Under the pieces are notes generated by a model. It ran no database searches, was not told where the DNA came from, and saw only the letters and a list, made by a program, of their open reading frames with translations. Both the position numbers and the translations under genes were made by a program. 32,051 nucleotides of DNA from DASSJM01 sp049587975 (GTDB taxonomy: Bacteria; Actinomycetota; UBA4738; HRBIN12). The DNA lies in contig JBAVEY010000011.1 in NCBI GenBank assembly GCA_049587975.1, forward strand, positions 1 through 32,051, in the 5' to 3' direction. Positions 1 to 9,153 of the stretch are shown piece by piece; the stretch's first letter is position 1, and each line of letters begins with the position of its first letter.

Positions 1-819
1 GCGCTGGTGGAGCGGAACGACCGACCGGAGGCCGTCGTGCTGGCAGGTGTGATCACGCTCGCGATCGTGCTCGAGGCGGGCGCCTATATCGCCTCCGACG
101 TGATGTACGTCCGGAACACGAGCCGCCTGTACCGGAACCTCCGCGTGCAGATGTTCGCGGGTGCGATCCGCCGGGCGGGCGACGGAGCGGAGACGGCGGG
201 GTTGTCATCGCGGTTCGTCTCCGACGCCGAAACGTTCGAGCAGGTCACGATCTCGCTGATCGACTCGGGTTCGATGCAGCTGGTTGAGTTCGCGAGCGCC
301 CTCGTGGCGGTCTGGCTCCTACAGCCGTCGGCCGTGGTGGTGATCCTGCCGGCGCTCGCATGTATCTGGTTCGTGACCAGGCGGACGCAGGAGCCCGCGG
401 CTGCGGCCGGCCAGCGGCGCCAGGAGGAGCTCGAGGCGATGACCACCTCGATCACCCGCGAACTCGATCGTCGCGACGATCCGGGCGCAACGAGCCGCTT
501 CCGCGATGCGGCCGAGCGCGTGATGGCTGCGGAGGTCCGGCTCGGCTGGTTGCGGGCGCTGAACCTCCAGGGCTCGGGCGGCCTCGCGAAGCTCGGACCG
601 ATCGCGGTCGTCGTCGTTGCGGCGTTCGTGGGGACACAGCAGATCGGCACGCTGATCTCGCTCTACCTGCTGGCCCAGCGAGCCTTCTGGGGTTTCGACG
701 GCCTCATCGACCTCAGTCTCGGCATGCAGAGCGTGAGGGGCGGGGTCTGGCGGTGCTTCGACCTGATCGACGCGGCCAGGGAAGACACCGAGGCAGGACG
801 GCTCGTGCCGGCAACGTGA
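1..819 (+). CDS. ABC exporter transmembrane domain, no ATPase (5' partial)
   Basis: The reading frame is open at the left edge, so the start lies outside the window; a GTG at 7 is possible but unproven. The protein looks like the membrane domain of a type I ABC exporter: hydrophobic stretches near residues 10-28, 90-118 and 195-222 of the visible part, and the polar cytoplasmic loop with the Ser-Asp-Ala-Glu segment (SRFVSDAETFEQV) typical of the first intracellular helices. It stops at about the TMD-to-nucleotide-binding-domain linker (FDLIDAAREDTEAG), so no Walker A, signature or Walker B motif follows. In most family members an ATPase of about 230 residues would be fused here. It may be a natural half transporter that uses a separate ATPase outside the window, or a truncated gene; the decayed gene that follows makes truncation plausible. 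Confidence 0.6.
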   Translation, partial: ALVERNDRPEAVVLAGVITLAIVLEAGAYIASDVMYVRNTSRLYRNLRVQMFAGAIRRAGDGAETAGLSSRFVSDAETFEQVTISLIDSGSMQLVEFASALVAVWLLQPSAVVVILPALACIWFVTRRTQEPAAAAGQRRQEELEAMTTSITRELDRRDDPGATSRFRDAAERVMAAEVRLGWLRALNLQGSGGLAKLGPIAVVVVAAFVGTQQIGTLISLYLLAQRAFWGFDGLIDLSLGMQSVRGGVWRCFDLIDAAREDTEAGRLVPAT

Positions 820-832
820 GAGAGGCGATGAC

Positions 833-1228
833 ATGACATCCAGAGCTCACATAGGAGGGGTCCGTCCCCGGTACGACGACGGAGCGCTCGCCGGAGACGA
901 GGATCGCGAGCCGACGACGCATCACCCGCACCACGGCACCTCGTCGTCGGTCGATCCGTTCCAGCGGGTGCTCAGCATCCGCTCACGCGTCGAGCGAGCG
1001 CAAGTGCCCTCGTTCATCCGGGACGCCCTGGGTGAGATCCGTGTCTACATCGAAGAGCATCACGTGGACGTCCAGGGTCCACCCTTCTCCATCTCTCGTC
1101 CGACACGCGGGCACGGCCTCGATGTCGAAGTGGGGTGGCCCGTGGGTCTCGTTTACGGCTGCAGCGGCCGGATCGCCTGCCGAGAACTCCCGGCCGGTCT
1201 GGTCAGACGAGGCTGGGATCACACCTGA
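833..1228 (+). pseudogene. Truncated GyrI-like / effector-binding domain protein
   Basis: A GAGAGGCG ribosome site precedes ATG 833. Residues about 48-115 resemble the GyrI-like (AraC/MerR effector-binding, SOUL-like) small-molecule-binding fold: a VxxRxxVERAQVPSFI segment, DALGEIRVYIEEHHV, GPPFSISRP and DVEVGWPV are the usual landmarks in order, followed by RIACRELPAG. In intact proteins this is followed by about 40-60 more residues, including a HxGPY-type segment; here the frame ends eleven residues after LPAG. The first 45 residues are His/Asp-rich and match nothing I know. I infer a gene that lost its C-terminal half. A shortened but expressed protein cannot be excluded. Confidence 0.5.
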
Positions 1229-1281
1229 CGGATGATCGAGGCCGACGGCGGAGCGAGGCGATATCCAAGGAGTGACGGCCC

Positions 1282-2265
1282 TCAGGAGCCCGGCGAACCG
1301 ATCGCCCAGAGGTCCGGATCGTCCCACGGACCCTCGATCGCGACGTCGGGGTCCTGTCCGCGTTCGAGCGCGTACCGCAGCGCCAGGGTCTGTAAACGGA
1401 CCGTGAGCGGGATCTGCTCGAGCGGCGAGGGCAGGTCCGACGGCTCCTCGATCCGCGTCACCGGGATGCCGACCGCTCTCGCGGCGACCTCGACCCCCGC
1501 GGTGAGGCCCTGGGTGTCGGGCGGCACGAGCGTCATCAGGCGATCGGACGCGTTCAGCGGCACGGCGTGACCGTGCAGCAGGTACTCGACGTCGTAGCCC
1601 TCGGCCGGGAACCTCGCCGCTTCACGCACCTTGAGCGCGCCCTCGCGGGCGGTCACGGACGCGGGACCCTCGCCCGTCAGCACCAGCAAGCGTTCGGCCT
1701 GCGGGATCCGATCGGTGCCCGGGTCGTTGATCGCCGCCCGGACCGCGGCCGGAACCCGTTCGAGCACGTCCGGCGCGTACGCGTCGGCTCCCAACGCATG
1801 GGCCAGCCGCGCGAGCTGCATGAGCGCGGCCGTGTAGCTCGCCGTGTAGGTATGCGAGGTCTCCTTCTCGACGGTCTCGATCGCGTCGGGGAGCGATCCA
1901 CCGCGACGGGTCATCGGCACCACCGGGAGCCCGGCCTCCGTTGCCATCGTCCACACCGCGCCGGCGAACGCTGTCTCCGAACCGGCGTTGTGGCTGATCA
2001 GGATCACCCCGTCGCCGTCGGCGAACGGCGGCCGGTTCGCGAACGGCATCGAGCCCATCGCATGGGCGGCGCGCCCGGCCTCCAGCAGCATCCGCGCACC
2101 GAGCTCGGCCGCGTGCTGGCTCGTACCGGTGCCGACCAGCCAGATACGGTGGGCGCCGCTCAGGCGATCGACCGCCGAGGCCGGGATCGGCGCCGCCAGG
2201 ACGGCCTCGAGCTGCTCGGGCTGCGAGACGATCTGGCGTTCGAGCGACGTGCTTAGATGGGTCAA
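1282..2265 (-). CDS. SIS-domain protein, GlmS-type sugar isomerase domain only
   Basis: 327 residues. Two tandem SIS (sugar isomerase) domains are visible: one at about 30-165 with the phosphosugar loop GTGTSQHAAELG and the SHNAGSE segment, a second at about 185-320 with ALKVREAARFPAEGYDVEYLLHG, which corresponds to the isomerase domain of glucosamine-6-phosphate synthase (GlmS). The N-terminal glutaminase domain of GlmS is absent, so it probably binds or isomerises a phosphosugar or acts as a deaminase like the AgaS/FrlB group; the substrate cannot be told from sequence. The start is TTG at 2263-2265, chosen because GGAGG lies five bases upstream. It lies 55 bases downstream of lexA on the same strand, so the two may share a transcript. 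Confidence 0.8.
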   Translation of the reverse strand: MTHLSTSLERQIVSQPEQLEAVLAAPIPASAVDRLSGAHRIWLVGTGTSQHAAELGARMLLEAGRAAHAMGSMPFANRPPFADGDGVILISHNAGSETAFAGAVWTMATEAGLPVVPMTRRGGSLPDAIETVEKETSHTYTASYTAALMQLARLAHALGADAYAPDVLERVPAAVRAAINDPGTDRIPQAERLLVLTGEGPASVTAREGALKVREAARFPAEGYDVEYLLHGHAVPLNASDRLMTLVPPDTQGLTAGVEVAARAVGIPVTRIEEPSDLPSPLEQIPLTVRLQTLALRYALERGQDPDVAIEGPWDDPDLWAIGSPGS

Positions 2266-2320
2266 GGGAACCTCCGCGTCGTCTGCCGAGCCAAGAAGAC
2301 CTCGATCCGAGGCGCGACCG

Positions 2321-2965
2321 CTACAGCTTGCGGAGGACCGCGACGACCTTGCCGAGGATCCGTCCCTGCGGGTCCATGTCGAACGGCTCCATGGCCGGGT
2401 TCTCCGGGATGAGCATCACCTTGCCACGCTGACGCCGGAGGCGCTTGACGGTGGCCTCGTCCTCGGCCGGGCCGGGGAGGAGCACCGCGACGACGTCGCC
2501 GTCCTCGGCGGCCTCCTGCGACCGGACGATCACGACGTCGCCGTCGAGGATGCCCGCGTCCACCATCGAGTCGCCTTGTACGGTCAGCGCGAAGTGCTCT
2601 GCATCGCCGGCGTAGCCCATCGGGACGATCAGGTGCTCCTCGACGTTCTGATCGGCGAGCACGGGGGACCCGGCCGCGATCCGTCCCACGAGCGGCACGA
2701 CGACGCCCTCGGCGCGGTTGGCGTCGGACAGGGTCATGGCGCGGGGCTTGGTCGGGTCCTTGGTGATGAGCCCCCGACGCTCGAGGTTCGCGAGCTGGGC
2801 GTGGACGCTCGAGGACGAGGTGAGACCCACCGCCTCGCCGATCTCGCGCACGGTGGGGGGGTAGCCGCGTTCTCGAACGGTCGCGGCGATGAAGTCGACG
2901 ATCCGGCGCTGGCGCGCGGTGAGGGGTTCGGTCTCGGTTGCTTCGGACGGGTCCCTGGGAGCCAT
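2321..2965 (-). CDS. lexA: LexA SOS-response repressor
   Basis: 214 residues. The N-terminal winged helix-turn-helix (about 14-78) contains PTVREIGEAVGL and SSVHAQLANLERRGLI; the C-terminal S24 self-cleaving peptidase domain (about 90-214) has the scissile Ala98-Gly99 bond (GRIAAGSP), nucleophile Ser133 (QGDSM) and Lys174 (TVKRL). LexA binds palindromic operators as a dimer and cleaves itself when RecA filaments form after DNA damage. The start is ATG 2963-2965 behind AAGGAGG. Upstream, between it and the divergent LysM gene, are three LexA boxes, one over its own probable promoter, so autoregulation is expected. Order lexA, LysM protein, nrdR resembles Rv2720-Rv2719c-Rv2718c of Mycobacterium tuberculosis. 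Confidence 0.97.
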   Translation of the reverse strand: MAPRDPSEATETEPLTARQRRIVDFIAATVRERGYPPTVREIGEAVGLTSSSSVHAQLANLERRGLITKDPTKPRAMTLSDANRAEGVVVPLVGRIAAGSPVLADQNVEEHLIVPMGYAGDAEHFALTVQGDSMVDAGILDGDVVIVRSQEAAEDGDVVAVLLPGPAEDEATVKRLRRQRGKVMLIPENPAMEPFDMDPQGRILGKVVAVLRKL

Positions 2966-2992
2966 GTCGGTGCCTCCTTCTAGCCTCGGGGG

Positions 2993-3021
2993 ACGCTAGC
3001 ACGAGGCGGAGGAGCGTTCAA
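2993..3021 (-). promoter_or_regulatory. Probable lexA promoter
   Basis: Read on the minus strand: TTGAAC (3021 to 3016) as -35, 17 bases, TAGCGT (2998 to 2993) as -10, about 28 bases before the lexA start. The -35 overlaps LexA box 1 by three bases, which fits autorepression. Assigned by pattern only. Confidence 0.5.
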
Positions 3022-3032
3022 ACATATGTTCG
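3019..3032. promoter_or_regulatory. LexA (SOS) box 1, lexA-proximal
   Basis: Sequence cAAACATATGTTCg matches the actinobacterial SOS consensus cGAAC-N4-GTTCg with one mismatch in the left half-site. It abuts the probable lexA -35 element. Confidence 0.75.
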
Positions 3033-3041
3033 GTTCCGTGC

Positions 3042-3069
3042 TTGACCTCGAACGCCTGTTCGGTAGGAT
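3042..3069 (+). promoter_or_regulatory. SOS-controlled leaderless promoter of the LysM gene
   Basis: TTGACC (3042-3047), 16-base spacer, TAGGAT (3064-3069). Transcription would begin at or next to the GTG start codon at 3076, giving a leaderless mRNA; there is no clear ribosome site. LexA box 2 fills almost the whole spacer, so bound LexA would block polymerase. Confidence 0.7.
3049..3062. promoter_or_regulatory. LexA (SOS) box 2, in the LysM promoter spacer
   Basis: cGAACGCCTGTTCg is a perfect match to cGAAC-N4-GTTCg. It lies between the -35 and -10 elements of the rightward promoter. Confidence 0.88.
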
Positions 3070-3075
3070 GACCGT

Positions 3076-3366
3076 GTGAGTCGAACGCGTGTTCGCCGAC
3101 GCCGGTTGACCCTGACCGTCTCGCTCGCCCTCGTGGCGGCGGCCTGGGCCGGGCCGGCCATGCGGGCGCTCGGCCCCCCGGAGCGGCCCGAGCGGGTCTC
3201 CCGGACCTCCTACGTCGTCCGGGAGGGGGACACGCTGTGGTCGATCGCCCGGCGTGTGTCGCCCGGCGACGATCCCCGTCCGCTCGTGGACACCCTCGCG
3301 ACGGTCAACCGCATCGACGCCGGCGAGCTCGTGCCGGGTCAGACCCTCGTGATCTCGGCCTCCTGA
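3076..3366 (+). CDS. SOS-induced LysM cell-division inhibitor-like protein
   Basis: 96 residues: a basic N-terminus (RTRVRRRR), one membrane segment or uncleaved signal (about 11-29), then a LysM peptidoglycan-binding domain (about 45-93) with YVVREGDTLWSIARR and LVPGQTLVI. Divergent from lexA with LexA boxes in between, this is the arrangement of YneA (Bacillus), DivS (Corynebacterium) and Rv2719c (Mycobacterium), small membrane proteins made in the SOS response that delay septation. I infer the same job from layout and architecture; sequence similarity to those proteins is limited to the LysM fold. The GTG at 3076 is chosen because it sits six bases after the -10. Its 3' end overlaps the convergent clpP gene by 28 bases. 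Confidence 0.85.
   Translation: MSRTRVRRRRLTLTVSLALVAAAWAGPAMRALGPPERPERVSRTSYVVREGDTLWSIARRVSPGDDPRPLVDTLATVNRIDAGELVPGQTLVISAS
3082..3095. promoter_or_regulatory. LexA (SOS) box 3, inside the LysM coding start
   Basis: cGAACGCGTGTTCg is a perfect match to the consensus and lies in codons 3-7 of the LysM gene. It is centred 33 bases from box 2, so LexA dimers on the two sites would sit on about the same DNA face and could roadblock transcription. Confidence 0.85.
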
Positions 3367-3998
3367 GGCCGGAGCGCGATCGGGTGGGGCACCCCCACGA
3401 GGGCGCGGCTCGCGACGACCTCGTCGACCACGCCGTAGTCGCGGGCCTCCTCGGGCCCGAGGATGAAGTCGCGCTCCGTGTCCGCGTGGATCCGTTCGAC
3501 CGTCTGCCCGGTGTGCTCGGCCAGGATCTCCTCGACGCGGCGGCGCTGCCGGGCGATCTCGGCGGCGTGGATCTCGATGTCGGCCGACTGCCCCTCGATG
3601 CCGCCGTGGGGCTGGTGGAGCAGCACGCGCGAGTTCGGCAGCGCGTACCGCTTCCCGCGGGTGCCCGCCGCGAGGATCACGGCCGCGGCGGACGCGGCCT
3701 GCCCGAGGCTGTAGGTGGCCACGTCGGACCTCAGGAACCGCATCGTGTCGTAGATCGCGAACAGGGCCGTCGAGGAGCCGCCGGGGCTGTTCACGTACAT
3801 CGCGACGTCCTTGCCCGGCTCGACCGAGTCTAGGAACAGGAGCTGCGCGACCACGGTGTTCGCCACGGCGTCGTCGACGGGCTCGCCGAGGAACACGATC
3901 CGCTCGCGCAGCAGACGCGAGTAGATGTCGAACACGCGCTCGCCGCGCGCGCTCTCTTCGACGACGGTGGGGACCAGCGGACCAGCTCGATGCTGCAT
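3339..3998 (-). CDS. clpP: ClpP-type ATP-dependent protease proteolytic subunit
   Basis: 219 residues. Peptidase family S14: it assembles into the barrel that degrades proteins fed by ClpX/ClpC ATPases. Ser103 (LGQAASAAA) and His128 (LLHQPHGG) are in place, with the third triad residue expected in the ADTERD segment near 173; NSPGGSSTALFAIYDTM and PEEARDYGVVDEVV are family landmarks. The start is ATG 3996-3998 with AAGGAG upstream. It stands alone, without clpX or a second clpP next to it, so it may be an accessory ClpP paralogue rather than the main one. Its upstream region is shared with a divergent SRPBCC-ArsR operon and holds tandem dyad repeats. The gene runs tail to tail into the LysM gene. 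Confidence 0.92.
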   Translation of the reverse strand: MQHRAGPLVPTVVEESARGERVFDIYSRLLRERIVFLGEPVDDAVANTVVAQLLFLDSVEPGKDVAMYVNSPGGSSTALFAIYDTMRFLRSDVATYSLGQAASAAAVILAAGTRGKRYALPNSRVLLHQPHGGIEGQSADIEIHAAEIARQRRRVEEILAEHTGQTVERIHADTERDFILGPEEARDYGVVDEVVASRALVGVPHPIALRPQEAEITRV

Positions 3999-4022
3999 GA
4001 TGCGCTCCTTCACGGCTCGTGT

Positions 4023-4097
4023 TGTCGGCAACCGTTGGGTTGCCCACGACAGCGTACGGCGGACGGCGGGTGTCGGCAACTGCTGGGTTGCGTACGA
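4023..4097. promoter_or_regulatory. Tandem dyad operators between clpP and the SRPBCC-ArsR operon
   Basis: Two 27-base direct repeats (4023-4049 and 4071-4097) agree at 23 positions and start 48 bases apart. Each contains the inverted repeat GCAAC-N6-GTTGC (4028-4043 and 4076-4091); in the first copy the arms extend to GGCAACC/GGTTGCC. The second copy lies just upstream of the TACGAT -10 element of the rightward gene. A dimeric repressor is implied, and the ArsR protein encoded two genes downstream is the obvious candidate. Confidence 0.65.
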
Positions 4098-4098
4098 T
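4093..4098 (+). promoter_or_regulatory. -10 element, leaderless SRPBCC-ArsR promoter
   Basis: TACGAT ends six bases before the ATG at 4105, the same geometry as the LysM gene. No good -35 is visible; the operator dyad occupies the spacer region. Confidence 0.5.
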
Positions 4099-4104
4099 GA
4101 GGGG

Positions 4105-4467
4105 ATGGGCGACGGACGGGTCACCAGGACGGTGGTGCTACCGGCGAGCCCGGACGAGGTGTGGGCGACGATCACGACGCCCGACGAGCTGTCGGCCTGG
4201 CTGGGCGAGGTCCTGGAGCTGGAGCTCGAGCCCGGCGGCTCGATCGTTGTCCGTGAGGAAGCAGCGACGCGGCGGGGGGTGGTCGAGATCGCCGAGCCCG
4301 GCCGGACGCTGTCGTTCCGATGGCGCCGGCTGGCGGGGGCGGGCATCTCGCTCGAGGTCGGGGGAGCGAGCCGCGTGACGTTCGCCTTGGAGTCCGATCC
4401 CGATGGAACGCGGCTCACCGTCATCGAGGAACCGGTGCCGCTCGCGACGGCCGGGTTCGGCGCATGA
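4105..4467 (+). CDS. SRPBCC (AHSA1/START-like) domain protein
   Basis: 120 residues, about one SRPBCC domain: TRTVVLPASPDEVWATITT (first strand and helix), ELSAWLGEVLELELEPGGSI, a central RTLSFRWRRL strand and TRLTVIEEPV near the end. These helix-grip folds bind small hydrophobic ligands or assist partner proteins. The ATG at 4105 is chosen for fit to the fold and to the -10 element. Its TGA overlaps the ATG of the following ArsR gene (ATGA), so the two are translationally coupled. AHSA1-like genes paired with an ArsR repressor are a recurrent bacterial arrangement of largely unknown substrate. Confidence 0.82.
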   Translation: MGDGRVTRTVVLPASPDEVWATITTPDELSAWLGEVLELELEPGGSIVVREEAATRRGVVEIAEPGRTLSFRWRRLAGAGISLEVGGASRVTFALESDPDGTRLTVIEEPVPLATAGFGA

Positions 4468-4790
4468 GCGGCGACCGGGTGGACGAGGTGTTCGCGGCGC
4501 TCTCGGATCCGACGCGCCGCGCCGTGATCCGCAGCCTGTCCGAGGACGGCCCCAGCACCGTGACCGAGCTCGCGGGCCGGTTGCCCGTCACGAGGCAGGC
4601 GGTTACGAAGCACCTGGAGGCGCTCGAGGAGGCCGGACTGGTCGCCTCCGATGCCCGGGGTCGCGGGGCGCGGTTCCGGCTCACGCCCCGCCCGATGACC
4701 GAGGCGATGCGGTGGATGGCCGACGTCGGGGGTGAGTGGGACGAGCGTCTGGAGGCGCTCCGAGCCCACCTCGCGCGCCGCCGTTCTTGA
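4464..4790 (+). CDS. ArsR-family winged-helix transcriptional repressor
   Basis: 108 residues. Starts FAALSDPTRRAVIRSLSEDG, then the recognition helix segment TVTELAGRLPVTRQAVTKHLEALEEAGLV, and a wing rich in Arg/Gly (SDARGRGARFRLT). This is the ArsR/SmtB group, but no CxC or His/Asp metal-site pattern is seen, so it is more likely a non-metal member of the SdpR/AHSA1-linked type. It probably binds the dyads at 4023-4097 and controls its own operon, perhaps also clpP. The start codon overlaps the stop of the SRPBCC gene. Confidence 0.87.
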   Translation: MSGDRVDEVFAALSDPTRRAVIRSLSEDGPSTVTELAGRLPVTRQAVTKHLEALEEAGLVASDARGRGARFRLTPRPMTEAMRWMADVGGEWDERLEALRAHLARRRS

Positions 4791-4816
4791 CGCCCGCAAC
4801 ATCTCGCGGCTACCGT
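4787..4816 (+). promoter_or_regulatory. Probable nrdR promoter
   Basis: TTGACG (4787-4792), 18 bases, TACCGT (4811-4816). The -35 overlaps the stop codon of the ArsR gene. The transcript would have a leader of about 27 bases with a GAGG ribosome site. Confidence 0.55.
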
Positions 4817-4849
4817 GCCTCGGTCCACCAGATGTTGGGGTGTGAGGCG

Positions 4850-5323
4850 ATGCGCTGTCCGTGGTGCGGGCGGAGCGAGGACAAGGTTGTCGATTCCCGG
4901 CCGGCCGAGCGCGGCGACGCGATCCGCCGCCGGCGCCAATGCCTGTCCTGTGGGCGGCGGTTCACGACCTACGAACGGGTCGAGCAGCTCGCCCTGGCCG
5001 TCGTGAAGCGGGACGGGACCACGGAGCCCTGGGACCGGGAGAAGATGGTCTCGGGCATCCGCAAGGCCCTGGTGAACCGCCCGGTCACCGAGGAGCAGTT
5101 CGGCGCCCTCGTCGCCCGGATCGAGGAGCGGCTGCGTCGCAAGGGCCCCGAGATCACCTCGCAGCAGATCGGTCTGGAGGTCCTCTCGAGCCTGCAGAAG
5201 CTCGACCAGGTCGCCTACGTACGGTTCGCGAGCGTGTACAAGGACTTCCAGGAGATCGGCGACTTCGAGCGCGAGTTCGGCCTTCTGCTGCAGAAGAAGG
5301 AGTCCACGGCACGTTCTCGCTGA
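4850..5323 (+). CDS. nrdR: NrdR, ribonucleotide reductase repressor
   Basis: 157 residues, standard length. The N-terminal zinc ribbon has CPWCG (3-7) and CLSCGRRFTTYERVE (about 31-45); an ATP-cone domain follows (about 46-136) with VVKRDGTTEPWDREKMVSGIRKAL and the conserved YVRFASVYKDF. NrdR senses ATP/dATP through the cone and represses ribonucleotide reductase genes by binding paired NrdR boxes. Such a pair lies directly downstream, in front of nrdJ, so its target is the neighbouring gene. Its place two steps from lexA and the LysM gene fits the mycobacterial order, here with clpP and the SRPBCC-ArsR pair inserted between. Confidence 0.96.
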   Translation: MRCPWCGRSEDKVVDSRPAERGDAIRRRRQCLSCGRRFTTYERVEQLALAVVKRDGTTEPWDREKMVSGIRKALVNRPVTEEQFGALVARIEERLRRKGPEITSQQIGLEVLSSLQKLDQVAYVRFASVYKDFQEIGDFEREFGLLLQKKESTARSR

Positions 5324-5371
5324 CTACTACATCTTGTGGATGCCAAACCCCCGGACCACAAGATATCCTCG
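5324..5371. promoter_or_regulatory. Pair of NrdR boxes upstream of nrdJ
   Basis: Box 1 is 5324-5339 and box 2 is 5356-5371; they match about 12 and 11 of 16 positions of the known palindromic consensus ACACwATATmTwGTGT. Together they form a larger inverted repeat, ATCTTGTGG at 5331-5339 against CCACAAGAT at 5356-5364. The 16-base gap puts the centres 32 bases, three helical turns, apart, which is the spacing established for NrdR targets. Confidence 0.8.
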
Positions 5372-5379
5372 ATGGAGGC

Positions 5380-5408
5380 TTGACTGCGTCGAGCGGTGGG
5401 TGCAGAAT
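5380..5408 (+). promoter_or_regulatory. Probable nrdJ promoter
   Basis: TTGACT (5380-5385), 17 bases, CAGAAT (5403-5408), just downstream of the NrdR boxes. The leader to the GTG start would be about 70 bases. Confidence 0.5.
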
Positions 5409-5486
5409 CACACGCCTGTAGTTCTCCACAGTTCCTTCCCCACCCGTGGAAAGACTGGCCGAGAGCCGATCGACGAGGAGGTGCCG

Positions 5487-8240
<2,754 letters not shown>

Positions 8241-8248
8241 CGACGTTC

Positions 8249-8279
8249 GCGGGCCTGGGCGTCGAGCGCTCCGGCCCGC
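8249..8279 (+). terminator. Inverted repeat after nrdJ
   Basis: GCGGGCC (8249-8255) and GGCCCGC (8273-8279) can pair with a 17-base loop nine bases after the nrdJ stop. No run of T follows, so intrinsic termination is uncertain. Confidence 0.35.
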
Positions 8280-8288
8280 CCGTTCGGC

Positions 8289-8294
8289 TAGGCT
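8289..8294 (+). promoter_or_regulatory. -10 element of the VOC-dut operon
   Basis: TAGGCT ends seven bases before ATG 8302, again suggesting a leaderless transcript. No ribosome site or good -35 is seen. Confidence 0.45.
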
Positions 8295-8301
8295 CGCGGC
8301 G

Positions 8302-8673
8302 ATGACGCATCGGCTCACCGGGATCCATCACATCCAGCTCGCGATGCCGGTCGGCGAGGAGGAAGCCGGGCGCCGCTTCTATGGCGAGCTGCTCGGTCTT
8401 CCCGAGGTGCCCAAGCCGAGCGAGCTCGCGCCGCGCGGAGGGATCTGGTTCCGTTCGGGCGACCTCGAGGTGCACCTCGGCGTCGAGCGGGCGGACTTCC
8501 GGCCCGCGACGAAGGCCCACCCCGCGTTCGTGGTGACCGGGCTGGACGAGCTCCGGGAGCTGCTCGAGGGCGCCGGGTACCGGATCGACGAGGACGTGCA
8601 GCTCGAGGGGTACCGGCGGTTCCACGTCCGGGACCCGTTCGGGAACCGCCTCGAGCTCGTCGAGCCCGCGTGA
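8302..8673 (+). CDS. VOC (glyoxalase/bleomycin-resistance fold) protein
   Basis: 123 residues, a single vicinal-oxygen-chelate unit made of two beta-alpha-beta-beta-beta modules: GIHHIQLAMPVGEEEAGRRFY at the start, GGIWFRSGDLEVHLGVE in the middle, and the usual C-terminal DPFGNRLELVE. Potential metal ligands are His9 or His10, His72-region residues and Glu at the end. The substrate is not predictable; the fold covers glyoxalases, dioxygenases and drug-binding proteins. Its stop overlaps the GTG of the dUTPase gene (GTGA), so the two are co-translated. Confidence 0.85.
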   Translation: MTHRLTGIHHIQLAMPVGEEEAGRRFYGELLGLPEVPKPSELAPRGGIWFRSGDLEVHLGVERADFRPATKAHPAFVVTGLDELRELLEGAGYRIDEDVQLEGYRRFHVRDPFGNRLELVEPA

Positions 8674-9107
8674 CCGAGTTCGCCTTCCGGCGCCTCGACC
8701 CCGATGCGGCGCTGCCCGAGCGTGCCCATCCGGGCGACGCGGGGTTCGACCTCCGGTCGATCGAGGACGTCGAGGTCGGACCGGGGGAGCGAGCGATGGT
8801 GCGCACCGGCCTCGCGGTCGCGATCCCGGAGGGGCACGCGGGCCTGGTGCTCCCGAGGAGCGGGCTGGCCTCCAAGCACGGGCTCACGCTCGCGAACGCC
8901 CCCGGCCTGATCGACGCCGGGTACCGCGGGGAGCTGATCTGCGCGATGGTGAACCTCGACCCGCAGGAGAGCGTCAAGATCGCGAGCGGCGACCGGATCG
9001 CTCAGCTCGTGGTCGTCGCGGTGCCGGACCTGCGCCCCGCGTGGGTGGCCGAGCTCCCGCCTTCGGGGCGCGGCGATGGCGGGTTCGGCTCGACCGGGCG
9101 CCGGTGA
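8670..9107 (+). CDS. dut: dUTP diphosphatase (dUTPase)
   Basis: 145 residues, the normal size for trimeric dUTPase. All five motifs are present in order: GDAGFDLRS (I), PRSGLASKHGL (II), GLIDAGYRGEL (III, with catalytic Asp and Tyr), GDRIAQLVV (IV) and the flexible C-terminal arm GGFGSTGR (V). It hydrolyses dUTP to dUMP, keeping uracil out of DNA and supplying dTMP synthesis, which fits a neighbourhood with lexA, nrdR and nrdJ. The start is GTG 8670, overlapping the previous stop by four bases. Confidence 0.96.
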   Translation: MTEFAFRRLDPDAALPERAHPGDAGFDLRSIEDVEVGPGERAMVRTGLAVAIPEGHAGLVLPRSGLASKHGLTLANAPGLIDAGYRGELICAMVNLDPQESVKIASGDRIAQLVVVAVPDLRPAWVAELPPSGRGDGGFGSTGRR

Positions 9108-9114
9108 GAGACGG

Positions 9115-9144
9115 TTGAAGCCCCGCGCCCGGGGAGCCTAGACT
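9115..9144 (+). promoter_or_regulatory. tRNA-Gly promoter
   Basis: TTGAAG (9115-9120), 18 bases, TAGACT (9139-9144), nine bases before the mature tRNA 5' end. Confidence 0.5.
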
Positions 9145-9153
9145 CGATGGCAC

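Noticed and set aside
3999..4802. N-terminal extension of the clpP frame up to 4802
   Set aside because: The extra text is antisense to the SRPBCC and ArsR genes; a good ribosome site and family length place the start at 3998.
5334..5486. N-terminal extension of nrdJ from 5334
   Set aside because: It runs through the NrdR boxes and promoter and has no family counterpart; GTG 5487 has GAGGAGG in front.
5409..5486. Cobalamin riboswitch in the nrdJ leader
   Set aside because: The leader is too short and has no B12-box-like sequence; B12 riboswitches usually control B12-independent reductases.
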